Shown in pieces: positions 51,985-63,954 of a stretch of DNA of 64,000 bases. This stretch comes from Phytophthora colocasiae (Eukaryota; Oomycota; Peronosporomycetes; Peronosporales; Peronosporaceae): NCBI GenBank assembly GCA_018806915.1, contig JAGKQI010000098.1, positions 4,085,822 to 4,149,821 of the forward strand, read 5' to 3'. The notes under the pieces are model-generated. The model made no database searches. It saw nothing but the letters and a program-made list of their open reading frames with translations, and had not been told where the DNA came from. Each line of letters begins with the position of its first letter. The first letter of the stretch is position 1. The position numbers were made by a program, and so were the translations under genes.

Positions 51985-52030
51985 CCCGGGCCGATAGGCC
52001 CGGGTGCCTCCGCCACCCGCAGGGTGGCGG
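51985..52030 (+). repeat. Pair of GC-rich hairpins at the 5' end of each transposon unit
   Basis: CCCGGGCC-GATA-GGCCCGGG (51985-52004) and CCGCCACCC-GCA-GGGTGGCGG (52010-52030) are two strong adjacent hairpins. The same pair opens unit 2 (near 55747-55792) and unit 3 (near 59470-59515). They lie between the outer terminus and the transposase start. Confidence 0.88.
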
Positions 52031-52092
52031 CTGTTCCGCTCCGCCGCTTAATTTAGAGTTTCAAATGTTGATTTCGTAGAGAAAAAAACAAA

Positions 52093-55071
52093 ATGTGTGC
52101 GCTACGAGCTGTTCAATCTGCTATTGCTCTACGCAAGTTTCCACCGTGCTATCCCTTCCGGAAAACCAAGGAGGTTATTTTGTCCGAGTGGTTCACGGTG
52201 CCATCCTTTACGTAGTCTCGGAGGTTTTAACAGGCTCTGGGAAACCCATTTGAGTAATAGAGGGATGCTCTTGTACTCCACAAGTAAAGGAGTACATCCA
52301 ACGGAACGTTCACGATATTGATCATCAGACTACACTTTATTACGCAAGGTACAGTTGTCAGGTACTTCTAAAACATCTTTTACTACAGTCGACGATAGAT
52401 ACTTATCGTCGTCAAAGAAAGTGCTTTTAGCTTTTCCTATATACTAACATACAAGTCAGGAACCTCGATGGAGCTGTTTGATCTAGTATATGACGGTATG
52501 TTGACGACTAAAGGCGTTTCTGGAGCTGTGGTAATGTTACGCGTCGCCGTCAAAAGCGGTACTACTCGCTACTGGCTCGGGCAGCAAACTTCATTGAAAA
52601 GCGCAAGCACGTAGACCCTCAGTATCGCCCTCCTCTCTTTCCGTCAGTGGATCAGTTTATGACGGAACATGCCTGTCTAGATAACGAAGCAATTCAGAAG
52701 GTGTGGCTTCAACAGACGAGTATATGCAGCAAACTTGTAGAAGCTCACATGGCTTCATCGCGCTGCGAGAAGGTTATTCGAGCTGATCATTCCCAGAAGT
52801 TTTGCAGCAAACTAAAAGTATTTGGTGCGGATGGAAGTAAAGAACAGGACGCAGAAGTACGTATGCTGCTACTGGTTCAGAATGAAATAGGACAAATTAT
52901 GGCCCGCGGTCTCACCTGTTCAGAAAACCATGAAGAAACCAGAGCAATTTTGCAACCGATCGTCAACAAATTATCGAAAGATCCTGGTGCTCAACGAGTT
53001 TTCGTGTGTGACCATGCGAATGGCATGCGTAACCTTGTGAATTCCGTCTTTGGCGATGGAGTTATTGTAAAACAAGATCCTTTCCACGTTATTCAGCGAA
53101 TGACTGAAAAAATTAGTGATCACAACAAGAGAAAGTGGTTAGCGAAGAGTCTATCTGAAGCGATGTATGATGTTGAGAGAAATTTGCGCCCTCCTGAAAT
53201 AATGGCAACGCTTTTCACCTCTGCTGTTGGTAAGATAAGTCCTGGTGATGTTCGTGCGATGGATGAATGGGAAAGAAGTGTGGAAAGCAACCTTGCGCAA
53301 ATTCGTCGGGGTGACCTTTACGTTGAAAACAGCAACTATCACGAAGGCGGGGGGATAGTTCGTGTTGTTTCCACCAGCCAGCTTGAAGCAATTCATTCAA
53401 AACTGCGCAAACTACTGGATCGAGTTGTTTCTATTCAAGTCGGCCTTCGGATTTTAGATATTTTTATTTTGCAGGTGAGTGTGTACTTGAATACGTTGGC
53501 AATCTGGAGTAAGCTGACTTTGTTTGAGTTTATCACAGCACAATCTTCAAGTTGGAGCAAAGTTCCGCCGCAATCCTGAGTTTGTGGGTTTTGATTTTAT
53601 TCATTTGTACCGTGCTGCTGTCCTTTGCCGTGGAATAATACCAGATTCACCTCAACTGGAGTTTCTCGATCAAATTCTTGCCAGCTACATACCTGCTGGA
53701 AGTATCCAGCAACAATACAGACCCTGGGGAAATTGGGTGCCAGTTAATCGGGCGTGGGAAAGCATCTACGACATGATCCCTCTGCGAGTTGACGGAGCTG
53801 AGGCAAATTTGCTTCGAAATGACTCTGCCCACGCAGATATTCTGGCGTTGCTGAGTGCGTTGAAACACGAACGAAAAATGATGAACCAGAGAAGTTTTAC
53901 TGACAACTTGGGTTTGGAACCTGAATATAATAGCACCTCAGAATTTACATCTCACGAATTTGCCCTGCTGAAGCAAATACGCGCAGAGCAACTCGCATCA
54001 AGAGAAGCCAAGTGGGAATCTTGCCCTTTCGTTACTACAATCATTTACAATTCCGCCGTTCGGCAACTAGATAATCCGAGCTTGGAGATTCGAAAGCATT
54101 CGTATCACGCAATTGCTCGACGATTGACATCCATTGACCTACAGCTACAACAGTGCAATAAAACACAGCTTTCGGGATTTCAACGCATCATAGTATTGAC
54201 AAGGAAGGCTATTCAGGATGAGGATAACTCGGATAATGACAACGCTCTTCAGGAAAAGCTATTTCGACTGTTCAGATTGGCTGTCGGCGTAAAGAATGTA
54301 AAACAGGTTTATCGCTCGGTCTACGACTTTGCTGCATGCGTGTGCCCAAGCATAAACCGCAAAAGCGATGAATTTCTCGAGCGTCGATGGGACTCAATGC
54401 GAAGAGCACAAAGTTACATCAGAAAAAGCAAGGCCGAAAAGGAGTCAAAAGTACCGGCAGATAAAGCTCCAGATTTACCACAACTGATCCAAGAGTGTGG
54501 CTCATCTAATCTGTACGTGCGAACAACTGCACCTTCAGCTGAATCGTGTAATGAAACCATTCTCGAACCTAGCGTCTGCCAGCCCGTGGCGGTTCTTCCA
54601 GCCCGTGAAGTATTCACAGATGCAATAAAAACATGTCTTGTAGAGTATGCAGCCACTTTTCCGAAAGGGTCTCACGGAAAATGGGCACGTATTCACGAAA
54701 TGTACATGAAGTTGAACCCAAGTGGAAAATTGAGCCAAAACGCGTTGTGCTGCCGACTTAAAGTGCGTCGTCCAAAACCTGAAGTGCTAGCGACAACGGA
54801 CCGAGCCATCACTCCTGATACAACACACAGTCCAGAACACGAAGATCGTGCAAGTGAGCAACGTGCCGTCCAAGCTTACGACCCTCAAGTTCAAGATTCA
54901 ATTGCAATTACTCGCCGGAGCCCAGGTGACAATAGACACGAAGAGAACAGGCCAGCGTGTAGCAGTTGCAGGTCCCGAAAGCGCGGTTGTAATCCGAACA
55001 GCAAGAATCCGGACTGCGAAAAGCGAAAAAAGGGGAACGCTCAATCCATTGCAAATTTTTTTGCTCCCTAG
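52093..55071 (+). pseudogene. DDE-like transposase, array unit 1 (intact C-terminal two-thirds)
   Basis: The region from ATG 52093 is broken near 52145-52215 and 52535 by small indels and a stop, but from 52647 it reads cleanly. Exon 52647-53474, a 64-nt intron 53475-53538 (GTGAGT to TATCACAG), then 53539-55071. Candidate catalytic-core motifs are ADHSQKF, VFVCDHANGMRNLV, VKQDPFHVIQRM and TSQLEAIHSKLRKLL, fitting an RNase H-like DDE transposase. A C-terminal cysteine cluster (CSSCRSRKRGC ... DC) may bind zinc. Unlike units 2 and 3 it keeps 13 bases (AGTCTATCTGAAG) near 53147 and so has an uninterrupted core. The in-frame TGA is at 52251-52253. Confidence 0.72.
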
Positions 55072-55202
55072 GATTCTATAAGGAACTGCGAGCATTAGCA
55101 AATAAGAGTCAAGTCTCGTCGAACATGATCCCATAATTCAAAACAGAGACCGAATTACATGATAAATACCTGATAGCCTTCCGATATTTCGTAGCTAGTA
55201 TT

Positions 55203-55451
55203 TTGTCGTGGACTAGTAGATTGCGCACACGATTCGTGGTGAAGAGCGTGCGGGTATCACTAGCGTCTCGAATTGCTACAGGAGAATATCCAGCATCACC
55301 CATTGATGACGCTAACAGAACAGATCCCAGTCAGCTAACTGCTGCAACACAGCATGCGTTGCTTACAGTCTCTCTGGAAGATATGGTTTCGAGCAAAGCA
55401 TTAGCTAGGAAGATTAGTTCACCCAATAAGACACGTAGGATCAGCGGCTAG
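55203..55451 (+). other. Open frame downstream of the transposase in each array unit
   Basis: Reads SWTSRLRTRFVVKSVRVSLA and continues ~80 codons in unit 1. In unit 2 (58939-59541) a small deletion lets it run ~200 codons. It has no ATG at its start and no recognisable domain. The equivalent in unit 3 (about 62720) is shifted. It may be 3' non-coding sequence of the element rather than a second gene. Confidence 0.3.
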
Positions 55452-55855
55452 TGACTCCACATACCTGTGCAACTACACGGGGTACTTGAGAGATGTGATG
55501 ATGCTCAACCGCGTGGTATGCGCCTGTGATGGCGATGCTATCTGGTGCATTCTGCGGTCTCCTTCTCCTGAAGATTTTGCAAGCAGCGACTTTATGGCTC
55601 GCGATTGGCTGATTTTGTTGTCAGGGGATACAGGATATTTTTCAGGACTTGGTCATTTTTGGTCGTTTTTAGTCGTTTTTGGTGGATTTCGGTCCCAGGA
55701 GATTCCCGACAATACCGGTCGAGCCCCCCCCGGCTTATCCGGCATTCCCGGGCCGATAGGCCCGGGTGCCTCCGCCACCCGCAGGGTGGCGGCTGTTCCG
55801 CTCCGCCGCTTAAATTTAGAGTTTCAAATGTTGATTTCGTAGAGAAAAAAACAAA

Positions 55856-58810
55856 ATGTGTGCGCTACGAGCTGTTCAATCTGCTATTGCTCTACGCAAG
55901 TTTCCACCCGTGCTATCCCTTCCGGAAAACCAAGGAGGAGTTATTTTGTCCGAGTGGTTCACGGTGCCATCCTTTACGTGGTCTCCGGAGGTTTTAACAG
56001 GCTCTGGGAAACCCATTTGAGTAATAGAGGGATGCTCTTGTACTCCACAAGTAAAGGAGTACATCCAACGGAACGTTCACGATATTGATCATCAGACTAC
56101 ACTTTATTACGCAAGGTACAGTTGTCGGGGTTCTTCTAAAACATCTTTTACTACAGTCGACGATAGATACTTATCGTCGTCAAAAGAAGTGCTTTTAGCT
56201 TTTCCCTATATACTAACATACAAGTCGGGAACCTCGATGGAGCTGTTTGATCTAGTATATGACGGTATGTTGACGACTAAAGGCGTTTCTGGAGCTGTGA
56301 GTAATGTTACGCGTCGCCGTCAAAAGCGGTACTACTCGCTACTGGCTCGGGCAGCAAACTTCATTGAAAAGCGCAAGCACGTAGACCCTCAGTATCGCCC
56401 TCCTCTCTTTCCGTCAGTGGATCAGTTTATGACGGAACATGCCTGTCTAGATAACGAAGCAATTCAGAAGGTGTGGCTTCAACAGACGAGTATATGCAGC
56501 AAACTTGTAGAAGCTCACATGGCTTCATCGCGCTGCGAGAAGGTTATTCGAGCTGATCATTCCCAGAAGTTTTGCAGCAAACTAAAAGTATTTGGTGCGG
56601 ATGGAAGTAAAGAACAGGACGCAGAAGTACGTATGCTGCTACTGGTTCAGAATGAAATAGGACAAATTATGGCCCGCGGTCTCACCTGTTCAGAAAACCA
56701 TGAAGAAACCAGAGCAATTTTGCAACCGATCGTCAACAAATTATCGAAAGATCCTGGTGCTCAACGAGTTTTCGTGTGTGACCATGCGAATGGCATGCGT
56801 AACCTTGTGAATTCCGTCTTTGGCGATGGAGTTATTGTAAAACAAGATCCTTTCCACGTTATTCAGCGAATGACTGAAAAAATTAGTGATCACAACAAGA
56901 GAAAGTGGTTAGCGAAGCGATGTATGATGTTGAGAGAAATTTGCGCCCTCCTGAAATAATGGCAACGCTTTTCACCTCTGCTGTTGGTAAGATAAGTCCT
57001 GGTGATGTTCGTGCGATGGATGAATGGGAAAGAAGTGTGGAAAGCAACCTTGCGCAAATTCGTCGGGGTGACCTTTACGTTGAAAACAGCAACTATCACG
57101 AAGGCGGGGGGATAGTTCGTGTTGTTTCCACCAGCCAGCTTGAAGCAATTCATTCAAAACTGCGCAAACTACTGGATCGAGTTGTTTCTATTCAAGTCGG
57201 CCTTCGGATTTTAGATATTTTTATTTTGCAGGTGAGTGTGTACTTGAATACGTTGGCAATCTGGAGTAAGCTGACTTTGTTTGAGTTTATCACAGCACAA
57301 TCTTCAAGTTGGAGCAAAGTTCCGCCGCAATCCTGAGTTTGTGGGTTTTGATTTTATTCATTTGTACCGTGCTGCTGTCCTTTGCCGTGGAATAATACCA
57401 GATTCACCTCAACTGGAGTTTCTCGATCAAATTCTTGCCAGCTACATACCTGCTGGAAGTATCCAGCAACAATACAGACCCTGGGGAAATTGGGTGCCAG
57501 TTAATCGGGCGTGGGAAAGCATCTACGACATGATCCCTCTGCGAGTTGACGGAGCTGAGGCAAATTTGCTTCGAAATGACTCTGCCCACGCAGATATTCT
57601 GGCGTTGCTGAGTGCGTTGAAACACGAACGAAAAATGATGAACCAGAGAAGTTTTACTGACAACTTGGGTTTGGAACCTGAATATAATAGCACCTCAGAA
57701 TTTACATCTCACGAATTTGCCCTGCTGAAGCAAATACGCGCAGAGCAACTCGCATCAAGAAGCCAAGTGGGAATCTTGCCTTTCGTTTCTAATCATTTAC
57801 AATTCCGCCGTTCGGCAACTAGATAATCGAGCTTGGAGATTCGAAAGCATTCGTATCACGCAATTGCTCGACGATTGACATCCATTGACCTACAGCTACA
57901 ACAGTGCAATAAAACACAGCTTTCGGGATTTCAACGCATCATAGTATTGACAAGGAAGGCTATTCAGGATGAGGATAACTCGGATAATGACAACGCTCTT
58001 CAGGAAAAGCTATTTCGACTGTTCAGATTGGCTGTCGGCGTAAAGAATGTAAAACAGGTTTATCGCTCGGTCTACGACTTTGCTGCATGCGTGTGCCCAA
58101 GCATAAACCGCAAAAGCGATGAATTTCTCGAGCGTCGATGGGACTCAATGCGAAGAGCACAAAGTTACATCAGAAAAAGCAAGGCCGAAAAGGAGTCAAA
58201 AGTACCGGCAGATAAAGCTCCAGATTTACCACAACTGATCCAAGAGTGTGGCTCATCTAATCTGTACGTGCGAACAACTGCACCTTCAGCTGAATCGTGT
58301 AATGAAACCATTCTCGAACCTAGCGTCTGCCAGCCCGTGGCGGTTCTTCCAGCCCGTGAAGTATTCACAGATGCAATAAAAACATGTCTTGTAGAGTATG
58401 CAGCCACTTTTCCGAAAGGGTCTCACGGAAAATGGGCACGTATTCACGAAATGTACATGAGATTGAACCCAAGTGAAGAATTGAGCCAAAACGCGTTGTG
58501 CTGCCGACTTAAAGTGCGTCGTCCAAAACCTGAAGTGCTAGCGACAACGGTTGATCATCACTCCTGATACAACACACAGTCCAGAACACGAAGATCGTGC
58601 AAGTGAGCAACGTGCCGTCCAAGCACGACCCTCAAGTTCAAGATTCAATTGTTACTCGCCGGAGCCCAGGTGACAAGAACACGAAGAGAACAGGCCAGCG
58701 TGCCAGCAGTTGCAGGTCCGAAAGCGCGGTTGTAATCCGAACAGCAGAATCCGGACTGCGAAAAGCGAAAAAGGGGCACGCTCAATCCATTGCAATTTTT
58801 TTGCTCCTAG
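55856..58810 (+). pseudogene. DDE-like transposase, array unit 2
   Basis: ATG 55856 opens 54 codons (MCALRAVQSAIALRKFPP ...). An in-frame TGA at 56018-56020 follows, after which the same frame stays open through the catalytic core up to about 56920. There a 13-base deletion, shared with unit 3, shifts the frame. The intron and the second exon are as in unit 1, with further small indels near 57760 and 57825 and many past 58550. It cannot encode a full transposase as read. Confidence 0.72.
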
Positions 58811-59577
58811 GATTCTATAAGGAACTGCGAGCATTAGCAAATAAAGTCAAGTCTCGTCGAACATGATCCATAATTCAAACGAGAGACCGAATTACATGAT
58901 AAATGCCTGATAGCCTTTGATATTTCGTAGCTAGTATTTTGTCGTGGACTAGTAGATTGCGCACACGATTCGTGGTGAAGAGCGTGCGGGTATCACTAGC
59001 GTCTCGAATTGCTACAGGAGAATATCCAGCATCACCCATTGATGACGCTAACAGAACAGATCCCAGTCAGCTAACTGCTGCAACACAGCATGCGTTGCTT
59101 ACAGTCTCTTTGGAAGATATGGTTTCGAGCAAAGCATTAGTTCACCCAATAAGACACGTAGGATCAGCGGCTAGTGACTCCACATACCTGTGCAACTACA
59201 CGGGGTACTTGAGAGATGTGATGATGCTCAACCGCGTGGTATGCGCCTGTGATGGCGATGCTATCTGGTGCATTCTGCGGTCTCCTTCTCCTGAAGATTT
59301 TGCAAGCAGCGACTTTATGGCTCGCGATTGGCTGATTTTGTTGTCAGGGGATACAGGATATTTTTCAGGACTTGGTCATTTTTGGTCGTTTTTAGTCGTT
59401 TTTGGTGGATTTCGGTCCCAGGAGATTCCCGACAATACCGGTCGAGCCCCCCCCGGCTTATCCGGCATTCCCGGGCCGATAGGCCCGGGTGCCTCCGCCA
59501 CCCGCAGGGTGGCGGCTGTTCCGCTCCGCCGCTTAATTTAGAGTTTCAAATGTTGATTTCGTAGAGAAAAAAACAAA

Positions 59578-62500
59578 ATGTGTGCGCTACGAGCTGTTCA
59601 ATCTGCTATTGCTCTACGCAAGTTTCCACCCGTGCTATCCCTTCCGGAAAACCAAGGAGGAGTTATTTTGTCCGAGTGGTTCACGGTGCCATCCTTTACG
59701 TGGTCTCCGGAGGTTTTAACAGGCTCTGGGAAACCCATTTGAGTAATAGAGGGATGCTCTTGTACTCCACAAGTAAAGGAGTACATCCAACGGAACGTTC
59801 ACGATATTGATCATCAGACTACACTTTATTACGCAAGGTACAGTTGTCGGGGTACTTCTAAAACATCTTTTACTACAGTCGACGATAGATACTTATCGTC
59901 GTCAAAAGAAGTGCTTTTAGCTTTTCCCTATATACTAACATACAAGTCGGGAACCTCGATGGAGCTGTTTGATCTAGTATATGACGGTATGTTGACGACT
60001 AAAGGCGTTTCTGGAGCTGTGAGTAATGTTACGCGTCGCCGTCAAAAGCGGTACTACTCGCTACTGGCTCGGGCAGCAAACTTCATTGAAAAGCGCAAGC
60101 ACGTAGACCCTCAGTATCGCCCTCCTCTCTTTCCGTCAGTGGATCAGTTTATGACGGAACATGCCTGTCTAGATAACGAAGCAATTCAGAAGGTGTGGCT
60201 TCAACAGACGAGTATATGCAGCAAACTTGTAGAAGCTCACATGGCTTCATCGCGCTGCGAAGAAGGTTATTCGAGCTGATCATTCCCAAGTTTTGCAGCA
60301 AACTAAAAGTATTTGGTGCGGATGGAAGTAAAGAACAGGACGCAGAAGTACGTATGCTGCTACTGGTTCAGAATGAAATAGGACAAATTATGGCCCGCGG
60401 TCTCACCTGTTCAGAAAACCATGAAGAAACCAGAGCAATTTTGCAACCGATCGTCAACAAATTATCGAAAGATCCTGGTGCTCAACGAGTTTTCGTGTGT
60501 GACCATGCGAATGGCATGCGTAACCTTGTGAATTCCGTCTTTGGCGATGGAGTTATTGTAAAACAAGATCCTTTCCACGTTATTCAGCGAATGACTGAAA
60601 AAATTAGTGATCACAACAAGAGAAAGTGGTTAGCGAAGCGATGTATGATGTTGAGAGAAATTTGCGCCCTCCTGAAATAATGGCAACGCTTTTCACCTCT
60701 GCTGTTGGTAAGATAAGTCCTGGTGATGTTCGTGCGATGGATGAATGGGAAAGAAGTGTGGAAAGCAACCTTGCGCAAATTCGTCAGGAGTGACCTTTAC
60801 GTTGAAAACAGCAACTATCACGAAGGCAGGGGATAGTTCGTGTTGTTTCCACCAGCCAGCTTGAAGCAATTCATTCAAAACTGCGCAAACTACTGGATCG
60901 AGTTGTTTCTATTCAAGTCGGCCTTCGGATTTTAGATATTTTTATTTTGCAGGTGAGTGTGTACTTGAATACGTTGGCAATCTGGAGTAAGCTGACTTTG
61001 TTTGAGTTTATCACAGCACAATCTTCAAGTTGGAGCAAAGTTCCGCCGCAATCCTGAGTTTGTGGGTTTTGATTTTATTCATTTGTACCGTGCTGCTGTC
61101 CTTTGCCGTGGAATAATACCAGATTCACCTCAACTGGAGTTTCTCGATCAAATTCTTGCCAGCTACATACCTGCTGGAAGTATCCAGCAACAATACAGAC
61201 CCTGGGGAAATTGGGTGCCAGTTAATCGGGCGTGGGAAAGCATCTACGACATGATCCCTCTGCGAGTTGACGGAGCTGAGGCAAATTTGCTTCGAAATGA
61301 CTCTGCCCACGCAGATATTCTGGCGTTGCTGAGTGCGTTGAAACACGAACGAAAAATGATGAACCAGAAGTTTTACTGACAACTTGGGTTTGGAACCTGA
61401 ATATAATAGCACCTCAGAATTTACATCTCACGAATTTGCCCTGCTGAAGCAAATACGCGCAGAGCAACTCGCATCAAGAGAAGCCAAGTGGGAATCTTGC
61501 CCTTTCGTTACTACAATCATTTACAATTCCGCCGTTCGGCAACTAGATAATCCGAGCTTGGAGATTCGAAAGCATTCGTATCACGCAATTGCTCGACGAT
61601 TGACATCCATTGACCTACAGCTACAACAGTGCAATAAAACACAGCTTTCCAGGGATTTCCAACGCATCATAGTGACTTTGACAAGGAAGGCTATTCAGGA
61701 TGAGGATAACTCGGATAATGACAACGCTATCTTCAGGAAAAGCTATTTCCGACTGTTCAGATTGGCTGTCGGCGTAAAGAGATGTAAAAACCAGGTTTAT
61801 CAGCTCGGTCTCTACGACTTTGCTGCATGTGCGTGTGCCCAAGCATAAACCGCAAAAGCGATGAATTTCTCGAGCGTCGATGGGACTCCAATGCGAAAGA
61901 GCACAAGAGATTACATCAGAAAAAGCAAGGCCGAAAGAGGAGTCAAAAGTACCCGGCAGATAAAGCTCCAAATTTACCACAACTGATCCAAGAAGTGTGG
62001 CTCATCTAATCTGTACGATGCGAACAACTGCACCTTCAGCTGAATCCATTGTAATGAAACCATTCTCGAACCTAGCGTCTCTTGCCAGCCCGTGGCAGGT
62101 TTCTTCCAGCCCGTGAAGTATTCACAGATGCAATAAAAACATGTCTTGTAGAGTATGCAGCCACTTTTCGAAAAGGGTCTCACGGAAAATGGGCACGTAT
62201 TCTGAAAATGTACATGAAGTTGAACCCAAGTGGAAAATTGAGCCAAAACGCGTTGTGCTGCCGACTTAAAGTGCGTCGTCCAAAACCTGAAGTGCTAGCG
62301 ACAACGGACCGAGCCATCACTCCTGATACAACACACAGTCCAGAACACGAAGATCCGCGTGCAAGTGAGCAACGTGCCGTCAAACTTACGACCCTCAAGT
62401 TCCAAGATTCAATTTAGCAATTTACTCGCCCGGAGCCCAGGTGACAATAGACACGAAGAACAGGCCAGCGTGTAGCAGTTGCAGGTCCCGAAAGCGCAGG

Positions 62501-62579
62501 TTGTAATCCGAACAGCAAGAATCCAGGACTGCAGCGAGAAAAGGGGAACGCTCAATCCATTGCAAATTTTTTGCTCTAG
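59578..62579 (+). pseudogene. DDE-like transposase, array unit 3 (most disrupted)
   Basis: Same gene, ATG 59578, in-frame TGA at codon 55 (59740-59742), a two-base change near 60260, the 13-base deletion near 60640 shared with unit 2, and altered bases at about 60787. From about 61640 to the end of the unit there are dozens of one- to three-base insertions relative to units 1 and 2, so no long frame survives there. Confidence 0.7.
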
Positions 62580-63378
62580 GATTCTATAAGGAACTGCGAG
62601 CATTAGCAAATAAGAGTCGAGTCTCGTCCGAACGCCCATGATCCCATAAGTTCCAAAACAGAGACCGAATTACATGATAAATACCTGATAGCCTTCCGAT
62701 ATTTCGTAGCTAGTATTTTTGTCGTGGACTAGTAGATTGCGCACACGATTCGTGGTGAAAGAGGCGTGCGGGTATCACTGAAGCGTCTCGAATTGCTACA
62801 GGAGAATATCCAGCATCACCCATTGATGACGCTAACAGAACAGATCCCAGTCAGCTAACTGCTGCAACACAGCATGCGTATGCTTACAGTCTCTCTGGAA
62901 GATATGGTTTCCCGAGCAAAGCATTAGCTAGGAAGATTAGTTCACCACAATAAGACCACGTAGGATCAGCGGCTGGTGACTCCCACATGCCTGTGCAACT
63001 ACACGGGGTACTTGGGGGATGTGATGATGCTCCAGCCGCGTGGTATGCGCCTGTGATGGCGATGCTATCTGGTGCATTCTGCCGGTCTCCTTCTCCTGAA
63101 GATTTTGCAAGCAGCGACTTTGCGTGGCTCCGCGATTGGCTGATTTTGTTGTCAGGGGATACAGGATATTTTTCAGGACTTGGTCATTTTTGGTCGTTTT
63201 TAGTCGTTTTTGGTGGATTTCGGTCCCAGGAGATTCCCGACAATACCGGTCGAGCCCCCCCCGTCGTGAGCGTGAAGCCATGGCGGCTATATTGTAGGGG
63301 AAGACCGAAGCAGAACGAATCCGCTTGACAGCAATCCATCGGGCGTACCTGGACGGAGAGCGAGACAGCGACGTGCTA

Positions 63379-63954
63379 ATGAAGGGACCCGCTCGTGTAC
63401 CGCGCCCGGTGCGCCCACCACCTGTAGGTAAGAGCGCTGCCTACCTTGCAGCACAGCGGAACGTCATTGAGGAAAGCGATGATGGAGCGTCGGAGGAGGA
63501 GACGTACGAGGACGCGGTTGTGGAGGAGGAGGCAGTGGCGGAAGAGGAGTCGCCGAGGGAGAAGGCGGCGGTGGGGGGCAAGAAACCAGCAGCGAAGAAG
63601 ACCAAGGCGAAATGCAAGTCCAAGGTACCTGCTGCTAGGAAGAAGGCAGCAGCTGCGAGGGAGGTGAAGAAAGCCAAGGAAGCAGCTGCCGTCGCTCGAG
63701 CGGTGTCTGCCGCCTCGAAGAAGAAGATGGCGAAGCTGAAGGAGAGGCTGCGCTTGGAGAGGGAGGAGAAACGCGGAGCTGGAGCTCGTGCTGGAGCACT
63801 CGCAGCCCTTGAGCAGCAGCGACAACCAACACGGGAGCCGGGGAAGAAGAAACGGAAAACGAGCCCGATCGTTGCGGCAGATGTGAACCCAGAAGACGCG
63901 AGTGAATCACCTGGGTACGTTATAGAAGAAGATTGTTTCGGCTTGCTATACTAA
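63379..63954 (+). CDS. Lysine/alanine/glutamate-rich protein, possibly 5'-truncated
   Basis: The first in-frame ATG is 63379 (MKGPARVPRPVRPPP), giving 191 residues. The frame is open without ATG back to 63298, just after a TAG that could also be the end of an intron, and the extra part reads GKTEAERIRLTAIHRAYLDG. The body is extremely charged (ESDDGASEEETYEDAVVEEE, then KKPAAKKTKAKCKSK) and has a long helical K/A/E/R region. No family recognised. Its 5' part begins only ~35 bp from the right end of the transposon array, so the array may have separated it from its original start. Confidence 0.5.
   Translation: MKGPARVPRPVRPPPVGKSAAYLAAQRNVIEESDDGASEEETYEDAVVEEEAVAEEESPREKAAVGGKKPAAKKTKAKCKSKVPAARKKAAAAREVKKAKEAAAVARAVSAASKKKMAKLKERLRLEREEKRGAGARAGALAALEQQRQPTREPGKKKRKTSPIVAADVNPEDASESPGYVIEEDCFGLLY

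Larger units (their letters stand above)
51970..63262 (+). mobile_element. Head-to-tail array of three ~3.75 kb DNA transposon copies
   Basis: Units at 51970-55731 (3762 bp), 55732-59454 (3723 bp) and 59455-63262 (3808 bp). Each starts GGCTTATCCGGCATTCCCGG and ends ACCGGTCGAGCCCCCCCC, directly abutting the next. The termini are weak inverted repeats (GGGCT..CCGG.ATT..CGGG). CCCGTCGTG flanks the whole array (51961-51969 and 63260-63268) but is absent from the internal junctions. So one target duplication of about 6-9 bp brackets all three copies; the C-run at the right end makes the exact length uncertain. Each unit carries one interrupted transposase gene with a 64-nt intron. The superfamily is undecided. 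Confidence 0.82.

Noticed and set aside
56018..56020. TGA as a selenocysteine codon
   Set aside because: No redox motif around it and no selenocysteine insertion element recognised; a founder stop or a downstream start is simpler.
51970..63262. Helitron origin, suggested by the strong terminal hairpins
   Set aside because: No Rep/helicase domains; weak terminal inverted repeats, a target duplication and a DDE-like protein fit a cut-and-paste transposon better.
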